From NCBI RefSeq assembly GCF_900128595.1, contig NZ_LT635893.1, positions 186,001 through 250,000 on the forward strand: a DNA stretch of 64,000 nucleotides, read 5' to 3'. The position numbers were made by a program, and so were the translations under genes. Positions 40,082 to 49,705 of the stretch are shown one piece after another. Position 1 is the first letter of the stretch. Every line of letters begins with the position of its first letter. The notes under the pieces were generated by a model that saw only the letters and a program-made list of their open reading frames with translations, did not search any database and had not been told where the DNA came from. Origin of the DNA: Buchnera aphidicola (Cinara pseudotaxifoliae). GTDB lineage: Bacteria; Pseudomonadota; Gammaproteobacteria; Enterobacterales; Enterobacteriaceae.

Positions 40082-41332
40082 ATGATGAATAAAACACTAA
40101 AAAAAGCAGATAAAGAAGTTTGGAATTTAATTCAAAAAGAAAAAACAAGACAAGAATCATGTATTAATTTAATTGCATCAGAAAATTATGCAAGTCGTTC
40201 TATATTAGAAGCTCAAGGTTCCTGTTTAACAAATAAATATGCAGAAGGATATATTGGAAATCGTTTTTATAACGGATGTAATGTGATTGATGAAATTGAA
40301 AATATTGCTATTAATAGAGCTAAAAAATTATTTAATGTTGAGTATGTTAATGTACAACCCCATTCTGGTTCACAAGCTAATTTTGCAATTTTTCAAGCAT
40401 TACTAAAACCAAAAGATATTATTTTAGGTATGAATTTAAATCACGGAGGACACTTAACACATGGATCTACTGTAAATTTTTCAGGAAAACTATACAAATC
40501 TTATACTTATGGTATCAAAAAAAACGGTGAAATAGATTATAAAAATTTTCAATATTTATCAATGTTATATCGACCTAAAATGATTATTGGTGGATTTTCT
40601 GCATATTCAGGAATCTGTGATTGGAAATATATGCGTAAAATTGCTGATAAAATAAATGCTTACTTTGTCGTAGATATTTCGCATATTGTTGGTTTAATTA
40701 TAGCCGGTCTATATCCTAATCCCATTAAATATGCTCATGTTGTTAGTACTACTACACATAAAATTTTAGGAGGACCGAGAGGAGGATTAATACTTTCAAA
40801 TAACGGAAATAAAAAATTATATTCTAAATTAAATTCATCTGTGTTTCCAGGTAGTCAAGGAGGACCTTTAATGCATGTTATTGCAGCTAAAGCAAGTTCT
40901 TTTAAAGAAGCCTTAAGTTCAGATTTTTTATTATTACAAAAAAACACAATAATATTTGCAAAAAAAATGGTTGAAATATTTTTAGAAAAAAAATTTAGAA
41001 TTGTTTCCGGAAAAACAGAAAATCATTTGTTTTTAGTAGATTTATCTACTAAAGGAATAACTGGAAAAGAAGCTAGCGATTTATTAGCTACTGCTAGAAT
41101 TATTGTAAATAAAAATACTATTCCTAACGATTCTAAAACACCTTTCATTACATCTGGAATTCGTATCGGTACTCCAGCGCTTGCTAAGCGTAAATTTAAT
41201 ATTAATAATGTTAGTCAAATTACTTATTGGATATGTGATATTTTAAATAATCCAAATAATTTATCTCAGATTAAAAATATAAAAAGAAAAATAAAAAAAC
41301 TCTGTAAAAAATATCCTATATATAGTACATAA
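40082..41332 (+). CDS. glyA: Serine hydroxymethyltransferase
   Basis: Converts serine to glycine and loads one-carbon units on tetrahydrofolate. The PLP lysine is in VVSTTTHKILGGPRGGLIL. Other blocks: LIASENYASRSILEAQGS, NVQPHSGSQANFAIF, GMNLNHGGHLTHGS and HLFLVDLSTKGITGKEA. It is 416 aa against 417 in E. coli and is one of the least eroded proteins of the window. Two ATG codons stand side by side at 40082 and 40085; either could start it. It converges on pgl. Confidence 0.97.
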   Translation: MMNKTLKKADKEVWNLIQKEKTRQESCINLIASENYASRSILEAQGSCLTNKYAEGYIGNRFYNGCNVIDEIENIAINRAKKLFNVEYVNVQPHSGSQANFAIFQALLKPKDIILGMNLNHGGHLTHGSTVNFSGKLYKSYTYGIKKNGEIDYKNFQYLSMLYRPKMIIGGFSAYSGICDWKYMRKIADKINAYFVVDISHIVGLIIAGLYPNPIKYAHVVSTTTHKILGGPRGGLILSNNGNKKLYSKLNSSVFPGSQGGPLMHVIAAKASSFKEALSSDFLLLQKNTIIFAKKMVEIFLEKKFRIVSGKTENHLFLVDLSTKGITGKEASDLLATARIIVNKNTIPNDSKTPFITSGIRIGTPALAKRKFNINNVSQITYWICDILNNPNNLSQIKNIKRKIKKLCKKYPIYST

Positions 41333-41636
41333 AAATTATTTATAATAAATTATTTATATAAGAAGCATAAATATCATTTACTTTTATACATTTATATAAA
41401 ATTTTAATGAAAAACATTGTATATGCTATTTTTTTAACAATTAATAAAACATTTTATGTTACATGTATTATGTGTAACATAATTCTTATTAAATAATCAT
41501 TTAACATAAAATTTTTTAAAATAAATTGTTCTTTATATATAAAATTTATTTAATATCAATAAATTATATTACAATTTTATTTATTAAATAAATCTTTTAT
41601 GTTTAAAAACAACAAAATACTAAAATAGCAATTTTA
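41333..41636. other. glyA/pgl convergent intergenic region with alternative hairpins
   Basis: No gene. ATTTTATGTTA at 41451-41461 can pair either with ATGTGTAACATAA at about 41470-41482 or, over 11 perfect bases, with TAACATAAAAT at 41502-41512, which is followed by T6. The second pairing looks like the glyA terminator; the two pairings exclude each other. Confidence 0.5.
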
Positions 41637-42632
41637 TTACTCAACTAAAACCCACAAAGGATTTATTCCGGTAGATTGTGTAGTTATTTCAGATAGAAAA
41701 CCGTTATTATGATTAATATTGTAAATTTTTATAGAATTAGATAACTCTCCAGTAATTACTAATATATTCCCATCACTGCTAATATTAAATGATCGAGGTT
41801 GTAATAAGGTTTGATAAGTACACGTCTTTAATAAAGTACCTTGACTATTACTAATAGAAAATAGAGAAATGATGCTATTAGCTCTATCACAAGCATATAA
41901 ATAGTTTCCCTTAGGGTGAACATGGATATCTGCAGACCAAGAAGGAAGTGTAGATGATTTCGGGATCAATGAAATTGATTGTATAAATTGTAATGAAATT
42001 GATTTATCATTAATAAACCATACATCAATTGTTCCATTAAATTCGTTTATTGAATATAAATAAGGTCGTAATGGATGAAAAGTAATATGTCGAGGACCGC
42101 TATTATCAGCGGTATTGATGACATTTTTTAAAATTACAGTAATCTTTTTATTTTTATGATTTTTTAAATTATAAATATAAATTTTATCTTCTTTAAGAGC
42201 GGATGCAAATAGTAAGCTACTAGCATAGTGCATTCTTATAGAATGACATCCTTTTAGATTTTCTATTACAGAAGCAGTGTTATAGATTAATCCAGATGCA
42301 TTTAAAATACAGACACTAAATCCATTTCCGTGATACGAAGCACAAAATAATATTGTTTTATTTTTATTTAATGAAATATAATTAGGTGTATTAAATACTT
42401 TAATTTCATGTATTTTTTTAAATTGATTATTTAATTTTTTTTTATAGGTAACAATTTTATTATTTCCTGTTTCTCCAGTATATAGTAATCGATGTTTTTT
42501 GTTATATTTTAATGGTTGAGGTTTACCAGAAGTGGTGATAGTGTTTACTCTTAATAAGATCAAATTATTTTTTAAAATCCAATGTTCAATGTGGTGATTG
42601 ACTGAACAAGAAACAAAGATATTTTTTTTCAT
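41637..42632 (-). CDS. pgl: 6-phosphogluconolactonase
   Basis: Second step of the oxidative pentose phosphate pathway; a seven-bladed propeller of the YbhE type. Conserved blocks: LKGCHSIRMHYASSLLFASALKEDKIYIY, NSGPRHITFHPLRPYLYSINEFNGTIDVW, SWSADIHVHPKGNYLYACDRANSIISLFS and LQPRSFNISSDGNILVITGE. The ATG at 42632 gives 331 aa, exactly the E. coli length and start (MKKNIFVSCS); an ATG four codons upstream at 42644 is less likely. It stands alone on the reverse strand between glyA and mfd. Confidence 0.95.
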   Translation of the reverse strand: MKKNIFVSCSVNHHIEHWILKNNLILLRVNTITTSGKPQPLKYNKKHRLLYTGETGNNKIVTYKKKLNNQFKKIHEIKVFNTPNYISLNKNKTILFCASYHGNGFSVCILNASGLIYNTASVIENLKGCHSIRMHYASSLLFASALKEDKIYIYNLKNHKNKKITVILKNVINTADNSGPRHITFHPLRPYLYSINEFNGTIDVWFINDKSISLQFIQSISLIPKSSTLPSWSADIHVHPKGNYLYACDRANSIISLFSISNSQGTLLKTCTYQTLLQPRSFNISSDGNILVITGELSNSIKIYNINHNNGFLSEITTQSTGINPLWVLVE

Positions 42633-42917
42633 ATTTATTCTCATTGAAATGTATTTTTAATTTAATGATTAATTTTATTATAGTACATATTTCATTTTAA
42701 ATAAAAAAAATAACTTTTTATCTTTTATAAAATATTTTATATTTAACAATATTAAAGTTTTTAAATATTTATTTAATGTGATTTTTATACAAAATTAAAA
42801 AAAATAAATATATATATATTTTTATATAAAAAATAAATTTTTATCAAAATATTAAAAATTTTTGTTTATATATAAGTATTTATTTTTAATATATCAATAA
42901 TTAGAGTATACATACAA

Positions 42918-45029
42918 TTACTCTATTGTAATCATGTTAATTAATCGATTTTTTATGATGTTTTTTAAAAATTTTTTAATCCAAAATAAAATATCTATAC
43001 TGTTATTAAATGACTGATAGTAATATAACTTATCAGCATTTAATTTCCAATTATTTGGATTTTTAATGATTTTTTTACATATCCAATTAGTATTTAAAAT
43101 ATTTTGTTTATTAAAAGCAAGACACACTCTTTTTTTAGAACATTGAATTTTTTTTATTCCTATTTTACTAGAAAGAATTTTTACTTGTTTTAATAAAAAC
43201 AAATTTTTTACACATATCGGTAAAGCTCCAAACAACAAGTGTAGTTTTTTTTTGAGATGTTTTAATTTTTTATTATTATTAATACGTGAAACTTGTTTAT
43301 AAAAAAACAATCTAAGATTCACATCACTTATGTAATCTTCAGGAAAAATAGCTGATATATGCAATTGAATATCTACATATTTATTATTAGAATTTAATTC
43401 ATGAAGAGTATTTTTATTTTTACTTTTTGTAATTTCATCAATAGCATTGCTTAAAAATTTTTTATACAATTTTATTCCAATAGTTTTAATATGTCCACTT
43501 TGATTTTTTCCTAATAATTCACCTACTCCTCTAATTTCTGAATCATGTATAGATAAAGTAAATCCAGAACCTAAATTTGTCAAAGATTGTATAAGATTTA
43601 ATCTTTCTTGTGCTTTTTTACTGGTCTTCATGGTCTTTGACATAAAAAAAAATGCATATGCTTGTATTTCAGATCTACCAATGCGACCCCTTAATTGATG
43701 TAATTGTGATAATCCAAATTTATCAGCATGCTCTATAATTATAGTATTTACATTACTAATGTGAATTCCAGTATCTATTATTGTGGTACATATAAGGATA
43801 TCAAAATCTTTATTTAAGAATTTACACATAATTTTATGTAAATCTTTACGAGGAATTTTTCCGTGACTTATTTGAATACGCGCTTCTGGAATTAATCTAG
43901 ATAAATATTTTTTTTTTTCTTCTATGTTTTTGATAATATTATATATGTAATATATTTGACCACCTCTTTTTAATTCTTTAATTATAGCCTTTCGTATAGT
44001 CTGATCATTAAAATATTGAACAATTGTTTTTATAGCTAATCTTTTTTTTGGAGGTGTTGATATAATTGATAAATCTCGTATACCTAATGAAGACATATGT
44101 AAAGTTCTGGGAATTGGAGTAGCGGTTAATGTCAAAACATCTATATTTATATATAATCCTTTTATTTTTTCTTTATGATACACTCCAAAACGATGTTCCT
44201 CGTCAATAATCAATAATCCTAAATTTTTCCATATTAAAGATTTTGATAAAATTTTATGAGTGCCTATAAGTATATGAATATTACCTCGTTTTATTTTTTT
44301 TTGAATGTTTCTTTCTTCTGATAACGAAGTAAAACGAGAATATGTATCGATATTATATGTATATTCAGAAAATCTGTTTTTAAAAGTATGGTAATGTTGT
44401 TGCGCTAGTAATGTAGTAGGTACTAATAAAGCTACTTGTTTTTTATTATCAAGAGCTATAAAAGCAGCTCGCATCGCTATTTCTGTTTTTCCAAAACCTA
44501 CATCTCCGCATAATAACCGATCCATCGGAATAGGTTTTTTCATATCATTTATAATTTCTTTAATGGATTTTTGTTGATCTTTTGTTATAAAATATGGACA
44601 TTTATTACAAAAATTGTAATATTCTTGAATATTTTTCTTAAAAGAAAACCCTTTTCGTAATAATCGATGAGATTCGTTATCAATTAATTGAATAGCTACA
44701 TCGAAGATTTTTTTTTTTATTTTTTTACAGTCCAAGGACCATTTTTTATTCCCTAAAGTATGTAAGGGTATTTCCGAAAATGTTGTAAAACCATATGATT
44801 TAATTAATTCAATAGAGGTTATTGGAACATATAATTTAGCTTGATTTGCATACATAATAACACAATATTCTGCTACTATACCTTTAGTATTTAAAGTACA
44901 TAGACCAATATATCGACCAATACCATATTTAACGTGAACAACTAACTGATCTTTTTTAAATGGTTGTTTTTTTAAAATAAATTCAGAAAAATTTTTTTTT
45001 ATTATTTTTGTTTTTACATTTTGTGTCAT
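42918..45029 (-). CDS. mfd: Mfd, transcription-coupled ATPase lacking the UvrB-like module
   Basis: Translocase that dislodges stalled RNA polymerase. The visible protein starts at the RNA-polymerase-interacting domain (LVVHVKYGIGRYIGLCTL, then KLYVPITSIELI) and continues through the RecG-like motor: CGDVGFGKTEIAMRAAFIAL (Walker A), LLIIDEEHRFGV (DEEH), LTLTATPIPRTLHMS and LHQLRGRIGRSE. A diverged C-terminal domain follows. From the ATG at 45029 it is 703 aa (719 from an ATG at 45077 that only adds a hydrophobic AT-driven stretch); E. coli Mfd has 1148. The missing N-terminal part is the UvrB-homology module. A normally conserved Asp in ETGID is His (H423, DTGIHIS). Confidence 0.95.
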   Translation of the reverse strand: MTQNVKTKIIKKNFSEFILKKQPFKKDQLVVHVKYGIGRYIGLCTLNTKGIVAEYCVIMYANQAKLYVPITSIELIKSYGFTTFSEIPLHTLGNKKWSLDCKKIKKKIFDVAIQLIDNESHRLLRKGFSFKKNIQEYYNFCNKCPYFITKDQQKSIKEIINDMKKPIPMDRLLCGDVGFGKTEIAMRAAFIALDNKKQVALLVPTTLLAQQHYHTFKNRFSEYTYNIDTYSRFTSLSEERNIQKKIKRGNIHILIGTHKILSKSLIWKNLGLLIIDEEHRFGVYHKEKIKGLYINIDVLTLTATPIPRTLHMSSLGIRDLSIISTPPKKRLAIKTIVQYFNDQTIRKAIIKELKRGGQIYYIYNIIKNIEEKKKYLSRLIPEARIQISHGKIPRKDLHKIMCKFLNKDFDILICTTIIDTGIHISNVNTIIIEHADKFGLSQLHQLRGRIGRSEIQAYAFFFMSKTMKTSKKAQERLNLIQSLTNLGSGFTLSIHDSEIRGVGELLGKNQSGHIKTIGIKLYKKFLSNAIDEITKSKNKNTLHELNSNNKYVDIQLHISAIFPEDYISDVNLRLFFYKQVSRINNNKKLKHLKKKLHLLFGALPICVKNLFLLKQVKILSSKIGIKKIQCSKKRVCLAFNKQNILNTNWICKKIIKNPNNWKLNADKLYYYQSFNNSIDILFWIKKFLKNIIKNRLINMITIE

Positions 45030-45700
45030 ATAATAAAAATATTCCAATATAAGATTAATAAAAAAAAACAATAACATTTTTTATATATGATTTTTATTAA
45101 AAAAATATATAAATATATTTTTATAATAAATTTTTATATTCATATTATATCAATATAGATATTGTTATATAGTAATATAATATTGTTAAAAGTAAAAATT
45201 TTAAAACATGTATATTAACATTTTTAAAATATTATATACATATTGTGTATAATTTTTTAATTATATCAAATAATATTCATAGATACTATTAATCATATTT
45301 TTTAATAATGTTAATATATAAATTTTATTAGTATTAAATATGTATATAAAAATTATATCAAATATTTATACTTTTAAAAATCGAATGATATAGAAAACAA
45401 TATTCGATCATATTAAAGTGATATTTGAAAAATTAAGTATTCTATGTCATGATATTGAAAATAATCAATAAATCATTTAAAATATATTTAAATTTATTTA
45501 AATATAAATAATTCATATATTATGTTATTTTTATCATAAATATTGTAATTGTATACATTATTACTAAAATATTTTTATTTAGGTAAAATTTAATTATTTT
45601 AAAAAATAAAAATTTTTATTACACTCACGCTAAATATGTATTGCTTATAAAAAAAAATTAATATTTAACATACATATTTAATTTATTGGTATCTATTTAA
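45030..45700. other. 671-bp divergent mfd/gapA gene-free region
   Basis: No gene is recognisable. A 7-base inverted repeat (ATCGAAT, 45380-45386, and ATTCGAT, 45402-45408) lies about 290 bases before gapA. In E. coli the lolCDE genes neighbour mfd; no trace of them is readable here. Confidence 0.55.
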
Positions 45701-46699
<999 letters not shown>

Positions 46700-46745
46700 T
46701 TTTATATATTTAATAAATATACAAATATTATATTTATATATATTC

Positions 46746-46781
46746 TGACAGTATTCAGTAAAATTAATTTTAATACTGTCA
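46746..46781. terminator. Terminator hairpin between gapA and fldA
   Basis: TGACAGTATT (46746-46755) pairs perfectly with AATACTGTCA (46772-46781) across a 16-base loop that is itself a short palindrome. It lies between the convergent ends of gapA and fldA and can serve both strands. Confidence 0.65.
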
Positions 46782-46907
46782 AATATATATTTTTGACATA
46801 AAAAACAATTTTAAAACTTTTCAATAAGTATTGATTTATATAAAAATTTTAATTTGTAATAATTATTGTATATATCATATAATTTAAAAAATTGTAATAC
46901 TTAAAAA

Positions 46908-47429
46908 TTAATTATGTAAATTATTAATTTCTAAATGAATTAATTGTAACCAGTCGGTAACACGTTTACTAGTTAAGTGTGATTGATTATCTTCATCAAT
47001 TGGTAGCCCAAAAAAATGTGTTTTATTTTTTTGCGCACGAGAAGCTTCAAAAAAATAATTTTTAATTGGCCAAGAACCTACAAATCTAACATTTTTTTTT
47101 TTTAAAAAATGATACATTATTCCAATTGAATCACAGAAATATTCTGAATAATCTTCTTGATCACCACATCCAAATAATGCTACTATTTTTTTATTTAAAT
47201 TCATTTTTTTTAAAACATGCAAGGATTCTTCCCAATCACATTGTAATTCTCCGTAATACCATGTGGAAATACCTAAAAACAAAATATCAAAATTTTCCAT
47301 TTTTTTTAATGGAGAAACAGCAATATCAAATATTGCAGATTTGTTAATATTTAAATTTTTTTGTATCATATAAGAAATTTTTTCTGTATTTCCAGTATCA
47401 CTACCATAAAAAATACCTGTTTTTTTCAT
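46908..47429 (-). CDS. fldA: Flavodoxin 1
   Basis: FMN electron carrier. The phosphate-binding loop is FYGSDTGNTEKISYMI; FLGISTWYYGELQCDWE and ALFGCGDQEDYSEYFCDSIG bind the flavin; GLPIDEDNQSHLTSKRVTDWL ends the protein. It is 173 aa against 176 in E. coli. It can supply electrons to radical SAM enzymes, of which LipA and RlmN are encoded nearby; that link is inference. Confidence 0.97.
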   Translation of the reverse strand: MKKTGIFYGSDTGNTEKISYMIQKNLNINKSAIFDIAVSPLKKMENFDILFLGISTWYYGELQCDWEESLHVLKKMNLNKKIVALFGCGDQEDYSEYFCDSIGIMYHFLKKKNVRFVGSWPIKNYFFEASRAQKNKTHFFGLPIDEDNQSHLTSKRVTDWLQLIHLEINNLHN

Positions 47430-48891
47430 TTTTTATCCATATAAAAAATATTAACACATATTAATATTATCAATACATAAAATATACACTATGATTAGTA
47501 ATCGTATAATTTTGTTATTTTTAATAAAATCATTAAACAAGAACTATTATTTATATATGTAAATAACATATATATATCAGTATGATATATAAAATTTTAA
47601 AATAGTTGTATAAATATTTTATTTATATATTATATAATGTAGTATATTATTTATAATAGTATATTTAAATACTTATTAAAAAAATGAATATTAAAATATA
47701 TTAAAAAAAATATTAACATGCAATATATTTACTTTAAAATAATGTATAAATTTTTATAAAAATTAAACAAATTAAATTATATTTGTATGCGTGAAATTTT
47801 TGAAAAAAAATTCAAACACGAAAAATACTATAGTGTAGTCCACATAAAAAAATATAAAAATATCCATTCTTTCTATTTTTATATTAATATCTTTTAAATG
47901 GAAATATAATAATTCATTATCTCAATAAAATTTTTACATATAAAAATTTCACTGTTTATAAAATTAATCAAACTAAATTTATTTATTTATATAAAAATAA
48001 ATTATATTTTTAATTTAATTTTTAAAATTATATTAAAATCATAAATATCATTTCTATTAAAAAAAAGAAAAATTCATTAACAATATTTTTATAAAATTGA
48101 TATTACTATTAGTAAATTGTATAACTACAAATAAACATTATTAATATATCAATAATAATTACAAAAATATTTATAAAAATTTGATTATTTTTAAAAATCA
48201 TCAAAAAATATATTTAAATAAATTACTTGTTATATAATAAAAAGCTAAATTTTCAAAAAAAAAAAAAATATAATTTTTATATTTATATACATTAAAATTC
48301 AATTTATTAATTTTTTTATAATAAAAAATAAAATTGATATTCCGAGCAAAAAGTTATATAAATTATATATTCTACTAAATATAGTTATAAAATAAATAAT
48401 TTCATTAAAATTATCAATTTTAATTATCTATTATAAATATAAAAACTACATTAATGTAATTATATTCATTAAATATATTAAAAAAATTAGTCTAAATTAT
48501 TAATTAAAAATTATAAATGAAAACATCTGTAATAAAAATTTTTAATTTACGTATAAAAAAAATTCTATGTTTCAAACTAAATAAAGCAAAAAAATTAATG
48601 AAATTATTAATAGTAAATTTTTTTAATTAAAAATAAAAATAGTATCTTACTAAAAAGTACTGAATGCTGTTTTTTTTATCTAAAATAAAAAATTATTTTT
48701 ATATCTTTATAAAATAAATGAACTAAAAATTAATAATATTTTAAAAATCTATTACTTCTCGCAATTCATAAAAAATATTCAAATATAAATAAAAATCTAT
48801 TTTTAAAAATTAAAATATATAAATTTTATTTATAATTTACTAAAAAATTTTTTAAAATATATAAATATATACAACAATAGAGTTCTCTGAC
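47430..48891. other. 1.46-kb gene-free region between fldA and ybgI
   Basis: The longest gap of the window. No frame longer than about 40 codons looks real; the ATG frame 48517-48630 (37 codons) has no recognisable similarity. The stretch near 47787-47853 is slightly less AT-rich, with an imperfect hairpin (CGTG...CACG). From memory, related Buchnera chromosomes carry the photolyase gene phrB here, about this long, so an erased gene is plausible, but I could not find residual photolyase motifs. Confidence 0.6.
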
Positions 48892-49641
48892 ATGAATAAT
48901 TTTATTCTCGAAAAAATCATCAATAAAAAATTAAATAGCCATAAATACCCAAAAGATTACGCACCTAATGGTTTACAGGTAGAAGGAAAAAATAAAATAA
49001 AAAAAGTAATTACAGGAGTAACCGCTTGTCAAAATCTTTTAAAAATTGCTTTGCAAAAAAATGCAGATGCAATTATTGTTCATCATGGTTATTTTTGGAA
49101 AAACCAAGAAAAAAAAATTTTGGGTATGCAAAGACATCGTTTAAAAATATTATTATCAAATAATATCAATTTATATAGTTGGCATTTACCACTAGATTTA
49201 CACCCTGAATTCGGTAATAATATTCAATTAGGAAAATTATTAAACATTACTACCTATGGTTATGCTTTTCCGTACGTCCTTACAGGAAAATTCAAAAAAA
49301 AACACACTGTAACATCATTAATTCATACCATATCAAAAAAATTAGATAGAGTTCCATTTCACTATGGCCGAACAGGACCTAAATATATTAAATATGTCGC
49401 TTGGTGTACTGGAAAAGGACAAAATTTTTTTAATAAGTCTATAAACTTAAAAATTGATGCATATTTAACCGGAGAAGTTTCAGAAGAAACGATTCATATA
49501 GCTGAAGAAAACAAGGTTCATTTTTTTTCTTTAGGACATCATGCTACAGAAAAATCAGGAATTTTTTTGTTGGGAAAATGGTTATCTCAAAAAGATAAAA
49601 ATTTAAATGTTACCTTTATTGATATACATAATCCAATTTAA
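48892..49641 (+). CDS. ybgI: NIF3-family GTP cyclohydrolase I type 2 homologue YbgI
   Basis: Dinuclear metal protein of the NIF3 family; physiological role unsettled. Metal-binding residues are in DAIIVHHGYFWKNQ, YSWHLPLDLHPEFGNN and FFSLGHHATEKSGIF; the N-terminus (ILEKIINKKLNSHKYPKDYAPNGLQVEG) is typical. It is 249 aa against 247 in E. coli. It precedes sucA on the same strand. Confidence 0.93.
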   Translation: MNNFILEKIINKKLNSHKYPKDYAPNGLQVEGKNKIKKVITGVTACQNLLKIALQKNADAIIVHHGYFWKNQEKKILGMQRHRLKILLSNNINLYSWHLPLDLHPEFGNNIQLGKLLNITTYGYAFPYVLTGKFKKKHTVTSLIHTISKKLDRVPFHYGRTGPKYIKYVAWCTGKGQNFFNKSINLKIDAYLTGEVSEETIHIAEENKVHFFSLGHHATEKSGIFLLGKWLSQKDKNLNVTFIDIHNPI

Positions 49642-49705
49642 TAAAATATACCATTTATTAAATTTTTAATTCATAATTAACTATGATTACTATATAAAAA
49701 TATAC

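Noticed and set aside
48517-48630. A 37-codon ATG frame in the fldA/ybgI gap
   Set aside because: No ribosome site, no similarity, and lengths like this are expected by chance in 1.4 kb of such DNA.
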